In this document: in pieces, positions 1-10,313 of the stretch | Layout: every line of letters begins with the position of its first letter | Numbering within the stretch: position 1 is the first letter of the stretch | Position numbers and translations under genes: made by a program | Source: Prostheceraeus crozeri | Taxonomy: Eukaryota > Platyhelminthes > Polycladida > Euryleptidae | Assembly (NCBI GenBank): GCA_907163375.1 | Contig: CAJQUW010003393.1 | Location: 1-64,000, forward strand | Direction: 5' to 3' | Length of the DNA: 64,000 nt | The notes under the pieces: generated by a model | Database searches by the model: none | What the model saw: only the letters and a program-made list of their open reading frames with translations | Told to the model about the DNA's origin: nothing

Positions 1-1319
1 GACTGCAGATTTTAAATTTTAAGAAAAGTAATACTAAAAAATTTTTGATGTGTTCTGAAAATCTGTTTTAATATGTTGTGCGTATATCTGCGGCTAGCTC
101 TCTGTCCGTTTGATCAAAGTTTTAATAATTTTTCGTTTTATGATTGGATCATTAAGTTTTAAGCAACTTTTATTCATTCATCAGTGGTACCATGACCAGC
201 GTTTATCAATAGTTGCCCTTAACGTCATTGATTTGGTCTCAACATCTTGTTTACTTTTGTTTCACTCGGTCTTTTGTTGCGGCAAGAATAGAAAGATGCA
301 ATGGACCAGATAAAAACGTCTTCCAGTTTTCATAATAAATTTCTATCTCTATTTTAATTCACGATTTTATTCGCGATATAGGCCACCTCCACCCAAACAT
401 TGGTCACATCATTTTTTTAACAATTAAAAATAAAATTTTTTTCTGATTTAGAACAACATACATAAATTATGAAAATTGACATAAAGTTTATAAATGCAAT
501 ACATAAATTATAATATAAAAATAAAATTATTTCCTAATAAAAATAAAAAAATGGGCAATGGACTCATATTTGGCAAGTGTTTGCAATATGCGTTTTTTTA
601 AATCAACCCTATTCTTAGTCTCTTATTGAAAAAACACACCATGTGGTGTCATGCCTAGAGATCAATTACAACCTAATATATAGTATTCACACCTAATACT
701 AGTAATTCAGAATAATATTCCAACCTCAATACTAGTATTCCGTTATAATAATTATTCAATCAGAGCAACCCATTACAAGGTGTATATATATTGGAGGGGG
801 GGGGCAATTTATTTATTTCAGATTAGTGAACCAAAATCTTTTATACTGCTAGAATACATAACCCTAGGCAAAATACACCTAGGGCAAAATAATTAATAAT
901 TCCTATTGTGCAAAATGATCCATCTTGGTTCACAATAAATATGTAGCACAAACTAATCCTTTTGTTCCAAAAATAATTATGTAGCTCAAAATAATTACTG
1001 TAGCTCAAAATAATTATATTGAGTAAAATCAATTTGTTTGAAAGCTAAGTACAAAAAAATATGTACCGGTTAGTAATATAAAAATATAACATCAAAAAAT
1101 TTTTTTTGCACGTCATATTAAAATTATGCGAAAACAACCATGAAGAGGTTATGTCAAAGATAATAAAGTATAAACCCAAGATAAATTAAAAGATCAGGGG
1201 TATGTCGTAATGCTGGAATAAATCTCGATTTGGGACAATGTCAAGGAATGACTAATCATTATAATTCTTGTAGAAGTTCTACAAGACAATGTACAGTTGT
1301 CAAAATTACTAAAACCTAA
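1..1319. other. AT-rich flank without recognisable genes
   Basis: No credible gene is seen. The short open frames here (longest 67 codons) lack motifs and have the A/T composition expected of chance frames. A G-run lies near 795. A short imperfect direct repeat lies at 962-1030. The sequence shares the strong AT bias of element A to its right and may be its outer flank. Confidence 0.6.
962..1030. repeat. Short AT-rich direct repeat
   Basis: Two to three tandem copies of a unit of about 18 bp containing 'TAGCTCAAAATAATTA' lie here. The first copy is degenerate. No function is evident. Confidence 0.5.
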
Positions 1320-1860
1320 GACAGAGGGGGTGGATACGGTATATTTGCAGGGGGCCCCAGTGGGACAAGGATTGGGGGGGATATAGGGAAAATGTTATTG
1401 GTGTGATGCGTTGGCATATAATTTAGTATGATGGAAAGAGTTAATTGCGGGGCTGTCGTCAGGGTTATCGACTGGGCCTTTTAGGATATGATTTACTGTA
1501 TATTGCATTTATGCTATGTTCGTTGCGGCGCGGCTTTTGTTGTTGGGTAGTGGTGGTGGGATTGGAGGTTTTGAGGGGGTTGGGATTCGCGTTTAGTGGG
1601 GGTGGGAACGGAAAAGTGGGGGTGGGATCCGTAAATAGTTGTTTCTTTAATCCACCATCTAATACAAACCACCCACTATACACCCCCCCCACAAACCACC
1701 CCCCACCCCAACCCACACCCAACAACAAACAACACCCATCCACACCCCACAACAAAACACCACAACAACACTCCAACCTTCACCCCCCCCAAACCCCCAC
1801 CGACCCCCCACCTCCACCCCCCCCCCCTCCCCCCCCCCCCTCTTCTTGTACTCCACAAAT
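1320..1860. repeat. G-rich to C-rich skew-switch low-complexity tract
   Basis: From about 1320 to 1640 the plus strand carries many runs of four to eight G. From about 1670 to 1853 it switches abruptly to runs of C, with hardly any G. The G-runs could form G-quadruplexes on the plus strand in the left half and on the minus strand in the right half. Open frames through this tract are low-complexity artefacts. It lies just before the first gene of element A. Confidence 0.75.
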
Positions 1861-1997
1861 TCTTTTGAGTATAGGAACAAAAAGTCCGACACATTCCGGA
1901 GGTTCTACAGAGGTTAAAAACACTCATAAGAGTGTAAGAATGCTAGTCCGGAATCAACAAATAATAACTCCTAAATTTTTTATTTAAAAAATAATAA

Positions 1998-2549
1998 ATG
2001 AATAAAAGCGAAAATTTGGAAGATTTATATTCACCGGTTATAATTAAAAGTGATAAAAGTAATAAAAGTAATAAAAGTAATCTAAGTCGTCATAAATCTC
2101 TTAATGCAATAAACGAAATAATAAATAATTATATGAATAACACTGAGTTTCAAGATACACTAACCCCTCAAGATCCGAATCTCAAAGATATTAATAATAT
2201 TGTAGATAATCCTATATATAATACTAAACATAATAATAATATAGATAAAAATATATATAATAATAATATAGATAAAAATATATATAATAATATAGATAAA
2301 AATACATATAATAAAAGATATTTAGAGACACTACCCCCTAATTCATCTCTTAATAAAAAAATACCACAATCAGATCTTACACGTCTTTGGAATTTTTTAA
2401 AATTTCATTGTATAAAAATATTGTTAGCATGTATTTTAATATTTTTTATTTATCATCTTGTTATATGTATTGGTAATCAATGGGGTTACTTTCTAACAGA
2501 GGAACAAAAGAGAATAAATTTTTATAAACAAGAAAAAAAAAACTTTTGA
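1998..2549 (+). CDS. Hypothetical single-pass membrane protein of element A
   Basis: The protein has 183 aa and is not recognised. The N-terminal two thirds are low-complexity and Asn/Lys/Ser-rich, with a repeated Asn-Lys-Ser unit near residues 16-30 and an 'IDKNIYNN' repeat near residues 78-105. One hydrophobic segment at about residues 143-162 (ILLACILIFFIYHLVI) is a probable transmembrane helix. A short charged tail follows. The ATG sits just after a TTTAAAAAATAATAA leader like those before other genes of this element. It is first in a same-strand cluster, 67 bp before the ATPase. A virion or host membrane role is inference only. Confidence 0.5.
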   Translation: MNKSENLEDLYSPVIIKSDKSNKSNKSNLSRHKSLNAINEIINNYMNNTEFQDTLTPQDPNLKDINNIVDNPIYNTKHNNNIDKNIYNNNIDKNIYNNIDKNTYNKRYLETLPPNSSLNKKIPQSDLTRLWNFLKFHCIKILLACILIFFIYHLVICIGNQWGYFLTEEQKRINFYKQEKKNF

Positions 2550-2616
2550 AGGATGGAAGACTGAGGAAGATAAGATTAAGGATAAAACTAATAATAAAAA
2601 TATTAAACAAGGTAAA

Positions 2617-3525
2617 ATGTATCAAGAAAATTTACATTTCATTGTTTACGGTAAAACTGGAAGTGGTAAGACTACGTTTATTAAAAAATATATAAACCAA
2701 TATTATAAGGATGAAACAAAAGTACATATTTTTTGTATGCATACTTCTGAATGGCCAACTTTTACAAACGTCTATAATGATAAACAATTAGATGAGTTAC
2801 AAGATATGGAAAGTTTTGCTGGTACACCTGAAAATAAATCTTTATTAATTTTAGATGATGTTGCAAGTTTATCAAAACAAAAAAATATGTCAGAAATATT
2901 TACAAAAGGAAGACATCAAAATATTGAAATAGTTGTATTAGCTCATAAAGCTTGTGATGTAGATAATAAGATTAGAGAAAACATTCAAACATTTTTTACA
3001 ACTACACAAAATAATGCAGCATTCTTTAATGATATTAATAAAAATTATAAAATGAATATGCCTTTATCATATTATACACAACATAAATATGGAATAATAC
3101 GTGTTGACACCATAAGAGGACATATGCAAGTATATGATAAAGATTTAAATATATTAGTAGATACCGAACATGAAATCTATAATAACTCTCAAGATTTTGA
3201 TATTAGAATGTATGCAAATGCAAAACATTTATCAAATCAAGTTATAGAACAAATAATTATCTTTTTAGAGTCTGAAGCAAAAGTACCACTAAAAATTATT
3301 CCTGATACATTTTATTTTTATTTTGATCATTATTTAAATGCAAAATTTGGTATACCAATACCTAACAGATTACAAGATAATGAAACATTAAACTATTTAA
3401 AAATTGCAATAAATGATGTTAGAAACGGTTTAAGAAAAGCAACCCCAATAATATCTGATGTTAAATCTACATTTTCTGATGCTAAATCTACATTTGATGA
3501 AGCCAAAAAACATATAATGATATAA
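2617..3525 (+). CDS. A32-like packaging ATPase, copy 1 (element A)
   Basis: The protein has 302 aa. Walker A (GKTGSGKTT) lies at about residues 12-20 and Walker B (SLLILDDVASL) at about 75-85. A 'TKGRHQ' motif at about 96-101 follows, as in the A32/FtsK-HerA-type genome-packaging ATPases of Polintons and large DNA viruses. The C-terminal half (residues 150-302) is an extra region with no match I know, ending in a short 'STFSDAK/STFDEAK' repeat. The family pumps viral DNA into capsids; here that role is inferred. A second related ATPase lies at 10314-11078 in the same element, so the two may have different jobs. Confidence 0.7.
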   Translation: MYQENLHFIVYGKTGSGKTTFIKKYINQYYKDETKVHIFCMHTSEWPTFTNVYNDKQLDELQDMESFAGTPENKSLLILDDVASLSKQKNMSEIFTKGRHQNIEIVVLAHKACDVDNKIRENIQTFFTTTQNNAAFFNDINKNYKMNMPLSYYTQHKYGIIRVDTIRGHMQVYDKDLNILVDTEHEIYNNSQDFDIRMYANAKHLSNQVIEQIIIFLESEAKVPLKIIPDTFYFYFDHYLNAKFGIPIPNRLQDNETLNYLKIAINDVRNGLRKATPIISDVKSTFSDAKSTFDEAKKHIMI

Positions 3526-3584
3526 AACCATTAATAAATGGTGTAAGTGAAATACTTAATAATTAAACAAATTTATCATAATCA

Positions 3585-3619
3585 AACCGAAGGTACTAGG
3601 GCTTCGCGCTTCGCACGAT
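3585..3619 (+). repeat. Double-hairpin repeat, long intergenic form
   Basis: The first part is AACC-gaa-GGTA (decayed stem). It is followed by GGGC and a CTTCGCG duplication seen also at 12102-12138. It lies just downstream of ATPase copy 1 in non-coding DNA. Confidence 0.6.
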
Positions 3620-3624
3620 TTTGC

Positions 3625-3712
3625 AGATATATATATTTATAATATTTTCCATTATATATATATTTATAATATTTTCCATTATATATATTTTCCATTATAT
3701 ATATATTTTAGA
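3625..3712. repeat. AT-rich tandem repeat
   Basis: About three tandem copies of a unit of roughly 31 bp (TATATATTTATAATATTTTCC plus a few bases), the last copies shortened. It sits in the spacer between ATPase copy 1 and the polymerase. Confidence 0.6.
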
Positions 3713-3746
3713 TTTTTTTCTCTAAAAAACTAAAACACAAATTTTT

Positions 3747-3763
3747 TCTTTAAAAAATAAAAA
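3747..3763 (+). promoter_or_regulatory. A/T leader motif before the polymerase start
   Basis: TCTTTAAAAAATAAAAA abuts the polymerase ATG. Very similar strings precede the starts at 1998 and, some 40 bp further upstream, at 10314. This suggests a shared viral promoter or leader element, but the surrounding AT-richness makes chance a real alternative. Confidence 0.3.
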
Positions 3764-4079
3764 ATGGAAAAATTTTATTGCAACTTATGTAAAAAAAAGT
3801 TACAAACAAAAAGAAGTTATCAATCTCATCTACAAAGTAAAATGCATTTACAAAATGTAGAACGAGTTGATGAAGGAAATATATTAAAATTAAATAGTTA
3901 TAAAAACTATCTAGAAACATTGCCTACTGATATAAAAGTTAAAAAAATGTTTGATGATTATTCACATTCGGAATATAAAAAAGTTTTTAATAGTGAAGAT
4001 GAACATGTATCAGATGGAAGATATTTATTTAGCGATACTGATGAATTTAACGAAATAGATGAATTTGATGAAGCCGTAC

Positions 4080-4107
4080 GAACCGAAGGTTCTAGGGCTT
4101 CGCCCGA
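4080..4107 (+). repeat. Double-hairpin repeat in frame in PolB
   Basis: Stem one is GAACC/GGTTC with loop GAA; stem two is GGGC/GCCC with loop TTC. It reads in frame as 'TEGSRASP' in the acidic linker before the conserved N-terminal domain. It is GC-rich in an AT-rich gene. Confidence 0.8.
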
Positions 4108-5676
4108 AACAGATATAAAATATTTATTTAATGAATCGGTTGAATATAATGAAACCGATAAAACTTTTTCTGATATTCTAACCAACTTTTCTAATATATT
4201 TAAGAAATCTTTCAAATGTTATATGAATGTAGAAGTACTTTATACAAAAAATGGACCTGATGGAATTCCTGAAGAAATAATACAAGGACATTTTACAAAG
4301 TCACAAGAAATTCATAATGTAAATAATATACAACCCATATTTGAATCGATGATACTTAAATTAGAAAATTGTATAATTGAAGCCCAGTTACGTGAATCTG
4401 GTTGGAGATTTGTTAAAATAATATCTAAGAAAATAGTAATTGATAAATATAAAAATAATACTGGTGGTAGTTATGTTCCTTTACCTTTCAGTTCACCTCA
4501 ATTAATCAACATAAAAAATGAAAATGATTATTGTTTTCTGTGGAGTATTATAGCACATTTACATCCTGCAAAATATCATAAAGAAAGACTAAGTCATTAC
4601 AATAAAGAAGAATACATAAGTGAATTTGATCTTTCTGATGGCTTAGATGAATTTCCATATGATTATAATAGGTTAATAAAGTTTCATAAAAAGAATAAAA
4701 ATTTAATAGAAGTAAATGTTTTTGAATTAAATGTGAATTATGTTTCTATTGGTAAAATTACTCCACTTTACTCAGATTCAAAAAAATTTTATTTGAATAA
4801 TAAAAATTTATGTCAATCAGAAATAGTATATAATGATAGAGGAAATTACATGCATCATAATATTTTTTACCAAGGAAATATAATATGTACTGAAAAATTT
4901 GAACTTGTTAAAACACTATCACCAATAATGATTAATCATAATAATTATAAAGGACGTACTGATGATTATAATTACAAATATTCATCTTTATCTTCAGAAT
5001 ACCAACAAAAATTAGAAAATTTAAATAAAAGTTTACAAAAATGTAAAATAGATTATCAACAACAAACAAAAATGTTACTACAAGAATATCACCATAAATA
5101 TCAAAATAAGATAGAAACAATTCAAAAATTAAATGAAGAAAATAATAAAAAATTAAATAATGAAGAATTAAATAATGAAGAAAATGAAACCAATCAAAAA
5201 ATAAATGAATGTTTAAAAAAATGTCTACAACAATATAAAGAACAATATGATAAAGAATATAGTTATCAGTTACAAATATTAAATCAAAATTATTATCAAA
5301 ATACATTTAATATTACAAAAGAAATTAATGAAACACATGAAATATATAAAGATGAATTTGAAAAACTAGAACAGTCAAAACAACCAGCACAAGCGAATAT
5401 ATTATATTATCAGGGTCATTTTATATTGTGTAAAGATGTTTCTATATTTACAAAAACTTCAGATAATAAAAATTTTCCTTGTCTTCAATGTATGACAAGT
5501 TTTAGAACTTTAGAAGAAATGAATAGACATTTGGAGAATTGTCAACAAAACGAAGCAGTTCAAAATACTTTTCCTAAAGATGATTATTTAGAATATAATA
5601 AATGGTATTTTAAAAATAAAGTACCCTTTACTATTTATTGTGATTTTGAAGCATATAATGTTAATATGACACAAAA

Positions 5677-5707
5677 TCGAACGGAAAGTTCCAGGGCTTC
5701 ACCCGAT
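5677..5707 (+). repeat. Double-hairpin repeat in frame in PolB (decayed)
   Basis: This copy has first arms GAAC and GTTC around a changed middle, then GGGC-ttc-ACCC. It reads 'TESSRASP', just after the Exo I motif, in a linker that also carries short tandem repeats. Confidence 0.7.
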
Positions 5708-5760
5708 TCTGAAAATTATAATTCTGAAAATTATAATTCTGAAAATTATAATTCTGAAAA
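5708..5760 (+). repeat. 15-bp in-frame tandem repeat in PolB
   Basis: Three full copies of a 15-bp unit encoding SENYN, plus a partial copy. It follows directly on a double-hairpin repeat, in the loop after Exo I. Confidence 0.8.
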
Positions 5761-6483
5761 AAGTGCGCCTGAAAGAAGTGCACCTGGAAAAAGTTCAACT
5801 GAACAAAGTAAAGAAAAATATTTATTTGAACAAAAACCATTATGTTGGGGAATGTACATTCATTCAAATTATCCTGAATTATTTAAATCAGAATATTTAC
5901 AATACTATGGTGAAGACAGTTCAGAAATGTTTACAAAGAAAGTAGAAGAATTACAAGGACGTTTTTCACAATTGCTTGAAACAAATAAACCAATGATACC
6001 ATTAACGGATGAAGAAAGAAAAGAATTTTATGATGAAATAAATTGTTATTACTGTGGAAAAGGTTTTACAAATAAATATAAAACTGGCAGAGGTAGATAT
6101 ATTGATAAAGTAAAAGATCATGATCATCTAAATGGATTATATAGAGGTGCAGCACATAATTCTTGTAATCTTAATGCTAACAAATTTAAATATAACTTTG
6201 TTCCTTTATATTTCTACAATGGTTCTAAATATGATTTCCATCTAGTAATGAAAGATTTATTTTCATCTGAAAAATTACAACAACAAAAAATAAATGTACT
6301 ATGTAAACAAGAAGAAGAATATTTTTCAATGCAATTAGGTTGTATTAGAATTTTAGATGCATTTAGATTTTTTACTCCTTATTCATTAGATGTTATGGGA
6401 AAAACTTTGAAATCTGAACAATGTAAAATATTAAATAAATATAATTTAAAACCTTTAAAAGGAATATTTCCGTATGAGTACAT

Positions 6484-6509
6484 AGCCTGCGGCTCACAGT
6501 CGAAGACTG
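6484..6509 (+). repeat. Double-hairpin repeat with different stems, in frame in PolB
   Basis: Stem one is AGCC/GGCT with loop TGC (6484-6494). Stem two is CAGTC/GACTG with loop GAA (6497-6509). The architecture matches the other copies but both stems have different sequences. It is read in frame within the polymerase. Confidence 0.6.
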
Positions 6510-6832
6510 ATATAACTGGAGATTTTAATTCTGTGAATAAAATTATGGAAGAAGAACAACTTCCTCCAATAAATAAATTTAAATCAACATTAAAACAATC
6601 ACAATTATCTGACGAAGACTATGCAGAAGCTGAAAAGAATTGGAGAGAGTTAAATTGTAAAACAATGTATGATTATACAATGAAATATCTACAGATAGAT
6701 GTATTAATACTAGCTGATCTTTTTGAAAACTTTCGTGATATGTGTTTAGAATATTACGGAATAGATCCATGTTATTGTTATTCTACACCAGGTTTAACAT
6801 GGTTAGCAGGATTAAAACATACAAATGTTCAA

Positions 6833-6858
6833 GCCGATGGCTCTAGGACAAAGTCCGT
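6833..6858 (+). repeat. Double-hairpin repeat with different stems, in frame in PolB
   Basis: Stem one is GCC/GGC with loop GAT; the spacer is TCTA; stem two is GGAC/GTCC with loop AAA. It reads 'ADGSRTKSV' in frame. Pairing is kept although the bases differ from the common form. Confidence 0.6.
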
Positions 6859-7831
6859 TAAACTTAAACATTATAAAGAAAATACATATGATAAATTATT
6901 ATTTTTTGAATCTGGAATTAGAGGTGGAGTTTCATCAGTTTTAGGTAATAGATATGTTAAATGTTATAATAAGAAAGTAAATCCACAAGAATATGGAATA
7001 ATAAAACCTTTATCTCCAGAAGAAAAAGAAAAAATATTAGAAATTTTTCGAACGAAACGAGAAGGAGTAGAACGTGAAAAAGCAATTGATGAATTCATGC
7101 GAGAAAACTATTTGTTATATTATGATTTTAATAGCTTATATTCTTCTTGCATGATACAGGAATTACCAACAGGTGAAATGACATGGTGTAATAATCTAGA
7201 TTATCAAAGAACATATGATGGTGAAAATAATTTTGGTTATGTATATGAAGTTGATTTAGTATACCCTGATTATATAAAAGAAGCAACAAAATATTATCCT
7301 TTCTGTCCAGAAAACAAAATTCCCAATATAGAAGATTTTTCAGATTATCAAAAATCTATAATTCCGAAAAAATACAGACCAACAAAAAAACTTATGTTAA
7401 CACAAAGCAATAAAGGAAAGTATGTTGTTGAAGGAAGAATGCTAGATTGGTATTTAGATCATGGTATGATTCTCACCAAAATACATCGAAAACTAGAGTA
7501 TAGAAAATCTAAATGGTTAAAAAATTATATAGAGTTCAATATTGAAAAACGTAAAATAGCTAAAAGAAATAAAGATGATTTTGGAAACGTTTTCTTCAAA
7601 TTAATGAATAATGCATTTTATGGTAAGACTTTAGAAAATGTGCGTAATAGACAAAATATTGAAATAGTTTATGATAGAGATAGATTTCAAAATTTAACAA
7701 GGAAACCTACATATAAAAGAACTACTAGATTCAGTGATGAACTTTGTGCTGTTCATCTATGAAGAAGCATTGTAAAACATGATAAGTTTAATTTCATTGG
7801 TTTCACTATATTAGAATTAGCTAAACTATTT

Positions 7832-8362
7832 ATGTATAGTTTTATATATGATTATTTAGCACCTGCTTATGGCAAAAACTATAAATTACACTTTACAGAT
7901 ACAGATTCTATTTTCTTAGAATTAACAGTACCATATGGTTCTTCACTTGATGAAGAAATTAATAAAATAAAAGATATCATTCATCCTTCTGATTTATGTA
8001 AAGTAAAAGATGAATTAGAAGGAAATGAAGATTTCATAACAGAAGCTATATTTTTAAAATCTAAATGTTACTGTTATGATACAACTAATAATATTAGGAC
8101 ATCGGAGATGTCTTCCAGGGCTTCGCCCGTTAAAACACATAAAACATTGAAAGGAATTTCAAAGGCATCAATAGCTAATCAAATAACATTTCAAGATTAT
8201 AAAAATGCATTATTTAATAATGAAATAAAAACAGCATATAATTATAGACTTAATTCAAAAAAACATAAAATGTATTTAAAAGAAGAACATAAATTAGCAT
8301 TAGATCCATTTGATGATAAAAGAAAAATTTTACCTGATGGAATAACTACTTTACCTTTTTAA
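7832..8362 (+). pseudogene. Family B DNA polymerase, C-terminal part (element A)
   Basis: This 176-codon frame has polymerase motif C (FTDTDSIFLEL) at about residues 21-31, the second metal-binding site of the palm. A Lys-rich thumb-like C-terminus ends in 'DKRKILPDGITTLPF', an ending typical of animal Polinton-type PolBs in my memory. It is the adjoining part of the polymerase described at 3764-7762 and is listed separately as found. A double-hairpin repeat lies in frame at 8098-8128. Confidence 0.8.
8098..8128 (+). repeat. Double-hairpin repeat with a 6-bp first stem, in frame
   Basis: Stem one is GACATC/GATGTC with loop GGA (8098-8112). Stem two is GGGC/GCCC with loop TTC (8118-8128). It reads 'SEMSSRASPV'. 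The second hairpin is the common form, the first is different but perfectly paired. Confidence 0.75.
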
Positions 8363-8463
8363 TTTTCTAATTTCTATTTTCTAAATATAACAATATAACA
8401 ATATAAAAATATAAAATATTATAAAATAAAATAAAAATAATAATATAAAATTATCATATAAAA

Positions 8464-9282
8464 ATGGATAAAGTTAGAGCTGATAATTTTAAAAGAATAA
8501 AACAATTAGACGAATTAATAAAACAAAGAAATATTATGAAAGAAAATCATCTTCAACATAGAATGACAAAAGCTGGTATTCAATCTGATATGTTTGATAA
8601 ATTAAAATTAACTGAAGAAGTAAAAACTGATTATGAAAAAACTGTCGAACCATTTAAAACTCTTGAAAAGGAACTTAATGAAAAACGTGTTGATATAGCG
8701 GATCCTGTACTTAAAACACTATTAGATGACTATGGTTTATTAGAGGCAAACATAGATAAAAAATTACCAAAATCTATGTTATTCGAACATTCTACTTTCT
8801 TTTTAGATAAAAAATTATTTGCAAGATTTTATCTTGGTGGTAAAGAAATATTTCCACAACCTTTACGAGGATTAATTTTTACTCCAGATAAAAAACCTAT
8901 TAGTTTAGATAGAAATTTTGTTGATCTTTTAAGAGGAGCAGATTTAAAAAATTATGCTGTAGAAGATCTAATAAAATATAAAACTATATTAGATAGAGTT
9001 GGCACAGTAAAAACTCTTAGACGTTATAAACAATTAGAAAATTTATTATCAACGGGAGTTAAAGTAGGGAAAGGTTTATCTGAAAAACAGAAAACAGAAA
9101 CAACTGTATTTTTACCAGATGATCCACAAGAATTACTAAATAGATTAAATATTTTAATATCGGCAATAAAAGAAGGACATAATTCTAGTTTCAATGAAAT
9201 TCATGCTATATTGAAAAGACTGTTAGAAAAGAAGATTCTAAATGAAGAGGATTATAAAAGTATAACGAACCGAGTGATCTAG
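8464..9282 (+). CDS. Conserved hypothetical of Polinton-like elements
   Basis: The protein has 272 aa, with a mainly helical, Lys/Glu-rich N-terminal 90 residues. A middle block with a 'FVDLLRGADLKNY...DLIKYKTIL' pattern (about residues 148-180) resembles, from memory, a hypothetical protein family found beside capsid and PolB genes in animal Polinton-like elements. No catalytic motif or membrane segment is seen. The C-terminus runs into a decayed double-hairpin repeat, which supplies the last codons. A structural or scaffolding role is only a guess. Confidence 0.5.
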   Translation: MDKVRADNFKRIKQLDELIKQRNIMKENHLQHRMTKAGIQSDMFDKLKLTEEVKTDYEKTVEPFKTLEKELNEKRVDIADPVLKTLLDDYGLLEANIDKKLPKSMLFEHSTFFLDKKLFARFYLGGKEIFPQPLRGLIFTPDKKPISLDRNFVDLLRGADLKNYAVEDLIKYKTILDRVGTVKTLRRYKQLENLLSTGVKVGKGLSEKQKTETTVFLPDDPQELLNRLNILISAIKEGHNSSFNEIHAILKRLLEKKILNEEDYKSITNRVI

Positions 9283-9293
9283 GACTTCGCCCG
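9267..9293 (+). repeat. Decayed double-hairpin repeat at a gene end
   Basis: It begins GAACCGA and ends CTTCGCCCG like the common form, but the stems no longer pair fully. It supplies the last codons and stop region of the 272-aa protein. Confidence 0.55.
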
Positions 9294-9375
9294 TAGCTGA
9301 AATATGTTGTTGTTTTTAATTTTTTATAAAAAAAATATTTCATAAAAAAATATTTATTTAATTTTTAGTTTAAAA

Positions 9376-10164
9376 ATGTGTTCAGCAGATTTAGACAAAA
9401 TTAATAATCATTTAGAAAATTTGATAGAGATTTTGGGTTCATCAAAATTTAGTACGACGTTAAAAATTATAACAACTACTTCATCACACACTTGTAATTT
9501 AGAACCCATTCTACATTTAGAACAAAATAAAAATTATCAAATTGCATTGACTAGTTTCTCCACATTTAACACTATTCAAAACGTTATCAAAGATGTGAAT
9601 GATCAATTTAGATATTCTACTGATAAAGGTAAAACATGGAAAATACTAACTTTTCTTCCTGGTTCTTACGAAGTTGAAACAATATCAAATGAAATTAAGA
9701 GACATTTAGGTATACCATTTAAAGATAAGAAACAATTACATTTTGCAGTTGAACCGGCAGTTAATAAATTTTCTCTTACTTTAGACGAAAATCATCAAGT
9801 TGATTTTAATCATGATAGATCATTGTCAAAGCTATTAGGATTTAATAAACAAACTTATAGTCAAGGTTATCATTTAAGTGAGAAGATTCCAAAAATAACT
9901 GAAATAAATTCAATTGTTGTACATTGTGACATTATTGAAGGAGGTTATATAAATGGTAAATTATCAAATTTAATATTCAGTTTTCCAGCTTTTACTGTTC
10001 CCATTGGTTATAGATTAAATGTAATTCCACAAACATTAATATATTTCCCTATTACAAGAAAAACTATTAACAACATTAACATTAGAATCACTGATGAGAA
10101 AGGACAAGAAATAAATTTTGGAGGCGAAGAGATTATGATAGATCTTTTGGTTCGAGAGGTATAA
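9376..10164 (+). CDS. Polinton-associated structural-type protein (element A)
   Basis: The protein has 262 aa. The N-terminal half carries the 'NKNYQIALTSFSTFNTIQNV' block and 'GKTWKILTFLPGSYEVETISNEI', which I recall as a family repeatedly found in animal Polinton-like elements. The C-terminal block ('IRITDEKGQEINF...IDLLVREV') matches in pattern the C-termini of the element B proteins at 24417-25697 and 25737-27245 ('I.I.D..G..I.F'). It may be a minor capsid or fibre protein; that role is inference. The stop codon lies at the edge of a 21-bp tandem repeat. Confidence 0.55.
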   Translation: MCSADLDKINNHLENLIEILGSSKFSTTLKIITTTSSHTCNLEPILHLEQNKNYQIALTSFSTFNTIQNVIKDVNDQFRYSTDKGKTWKILTFLPGSYEVETISNEIKRHLGIPFKDKKQLHFAVEPAVNKFSLTLDENHQVDFNHDRSLSKLLGFNKQTYSQGYHLSEKIPKITEINSIVVHCDIIEGGYINGKLSNLIFSFPAFTVPIGYRLNVIPQTLIYFPITRKTINNINIRITDEKGQEINFGGEEIMIDLLVREV

Positions 10165-10232
10165 ACTCCCGTTCGGGAGGTATAAACTCCCGTTCGAGAG
10201 GTATAAACTCCCGTTCGAGAGGTATAAACTCC
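10149..10232 (+). repeat. 21-bp tandem repeat, four copies, with a hairpin per unit
   Basis: Four near-identical units built on GAGGTATAAACTCCCGTTCG overlap the end of the preceding gene. Each unit can pair GGGAG/GAGAG-type bases with CTCCC around TATAAA. It may act as a 3'-end or terminator-like structure, or be an expanded hairpin repeat. Confidence 0.75.
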
Positions 10233-10313
10233 CACGCGAAGCTAGAAAAGTTTAATTTTCTTCTTCTTCTTTAAAAATAAAAATAAAATAAAAATAAATT
10301 TTTTTATTAGAAA

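Larger units (their letters stand above)
3764..7762 (+). pseudogene. Protein-primed family B DNA polymerase, main part (element A)
   Basis: This is a 1332-codon frame. It has a C2H2 finger at residues 5-29 (FYCNLC...H...H), then the conserved N-terminal Polinton PolB domain at about 140-235. A long Gln/Asn/Glu-rich coiled coil follows at about 400-535, and a second C2H2-like finger at about 567-590. Exo I (YCDFEAYN) lies near residue 628, an endonuclease VII-like zinc/His motif (CYYCGKGF...KDHDHLNG) near 762-800, polymerase motif A (DFNSLYSS) near 1122-1130 and motif B (KLMNNAFYG) near 1280-1290. The palm motif C lies in the adjoining part. The enzyme would replicate the element from a protein primer. 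The polymerase region is broken about once. Double-hairpin repeats and a SENYN repeat sit in frame in variable loops. Confidence 0.85.

Noticed and set aside
1445-1987. 180-codon plus-strand frame and three overlapping minus-strand frames
   Set aside because: They run through G/C-run low-complexity DNA, giving proline- or glycine-only stretches with no motif.
5661-5867. Minus-strand frame with Asn/Phe/Gln repeats
   Set aside because: Antisense of the in-frame SENYN repeat in the polymerase.
10149-10232. CRISPR array
   Set aside because: The 21-bp units are directly adjacent without spacers, and the setting is eukaryotic.
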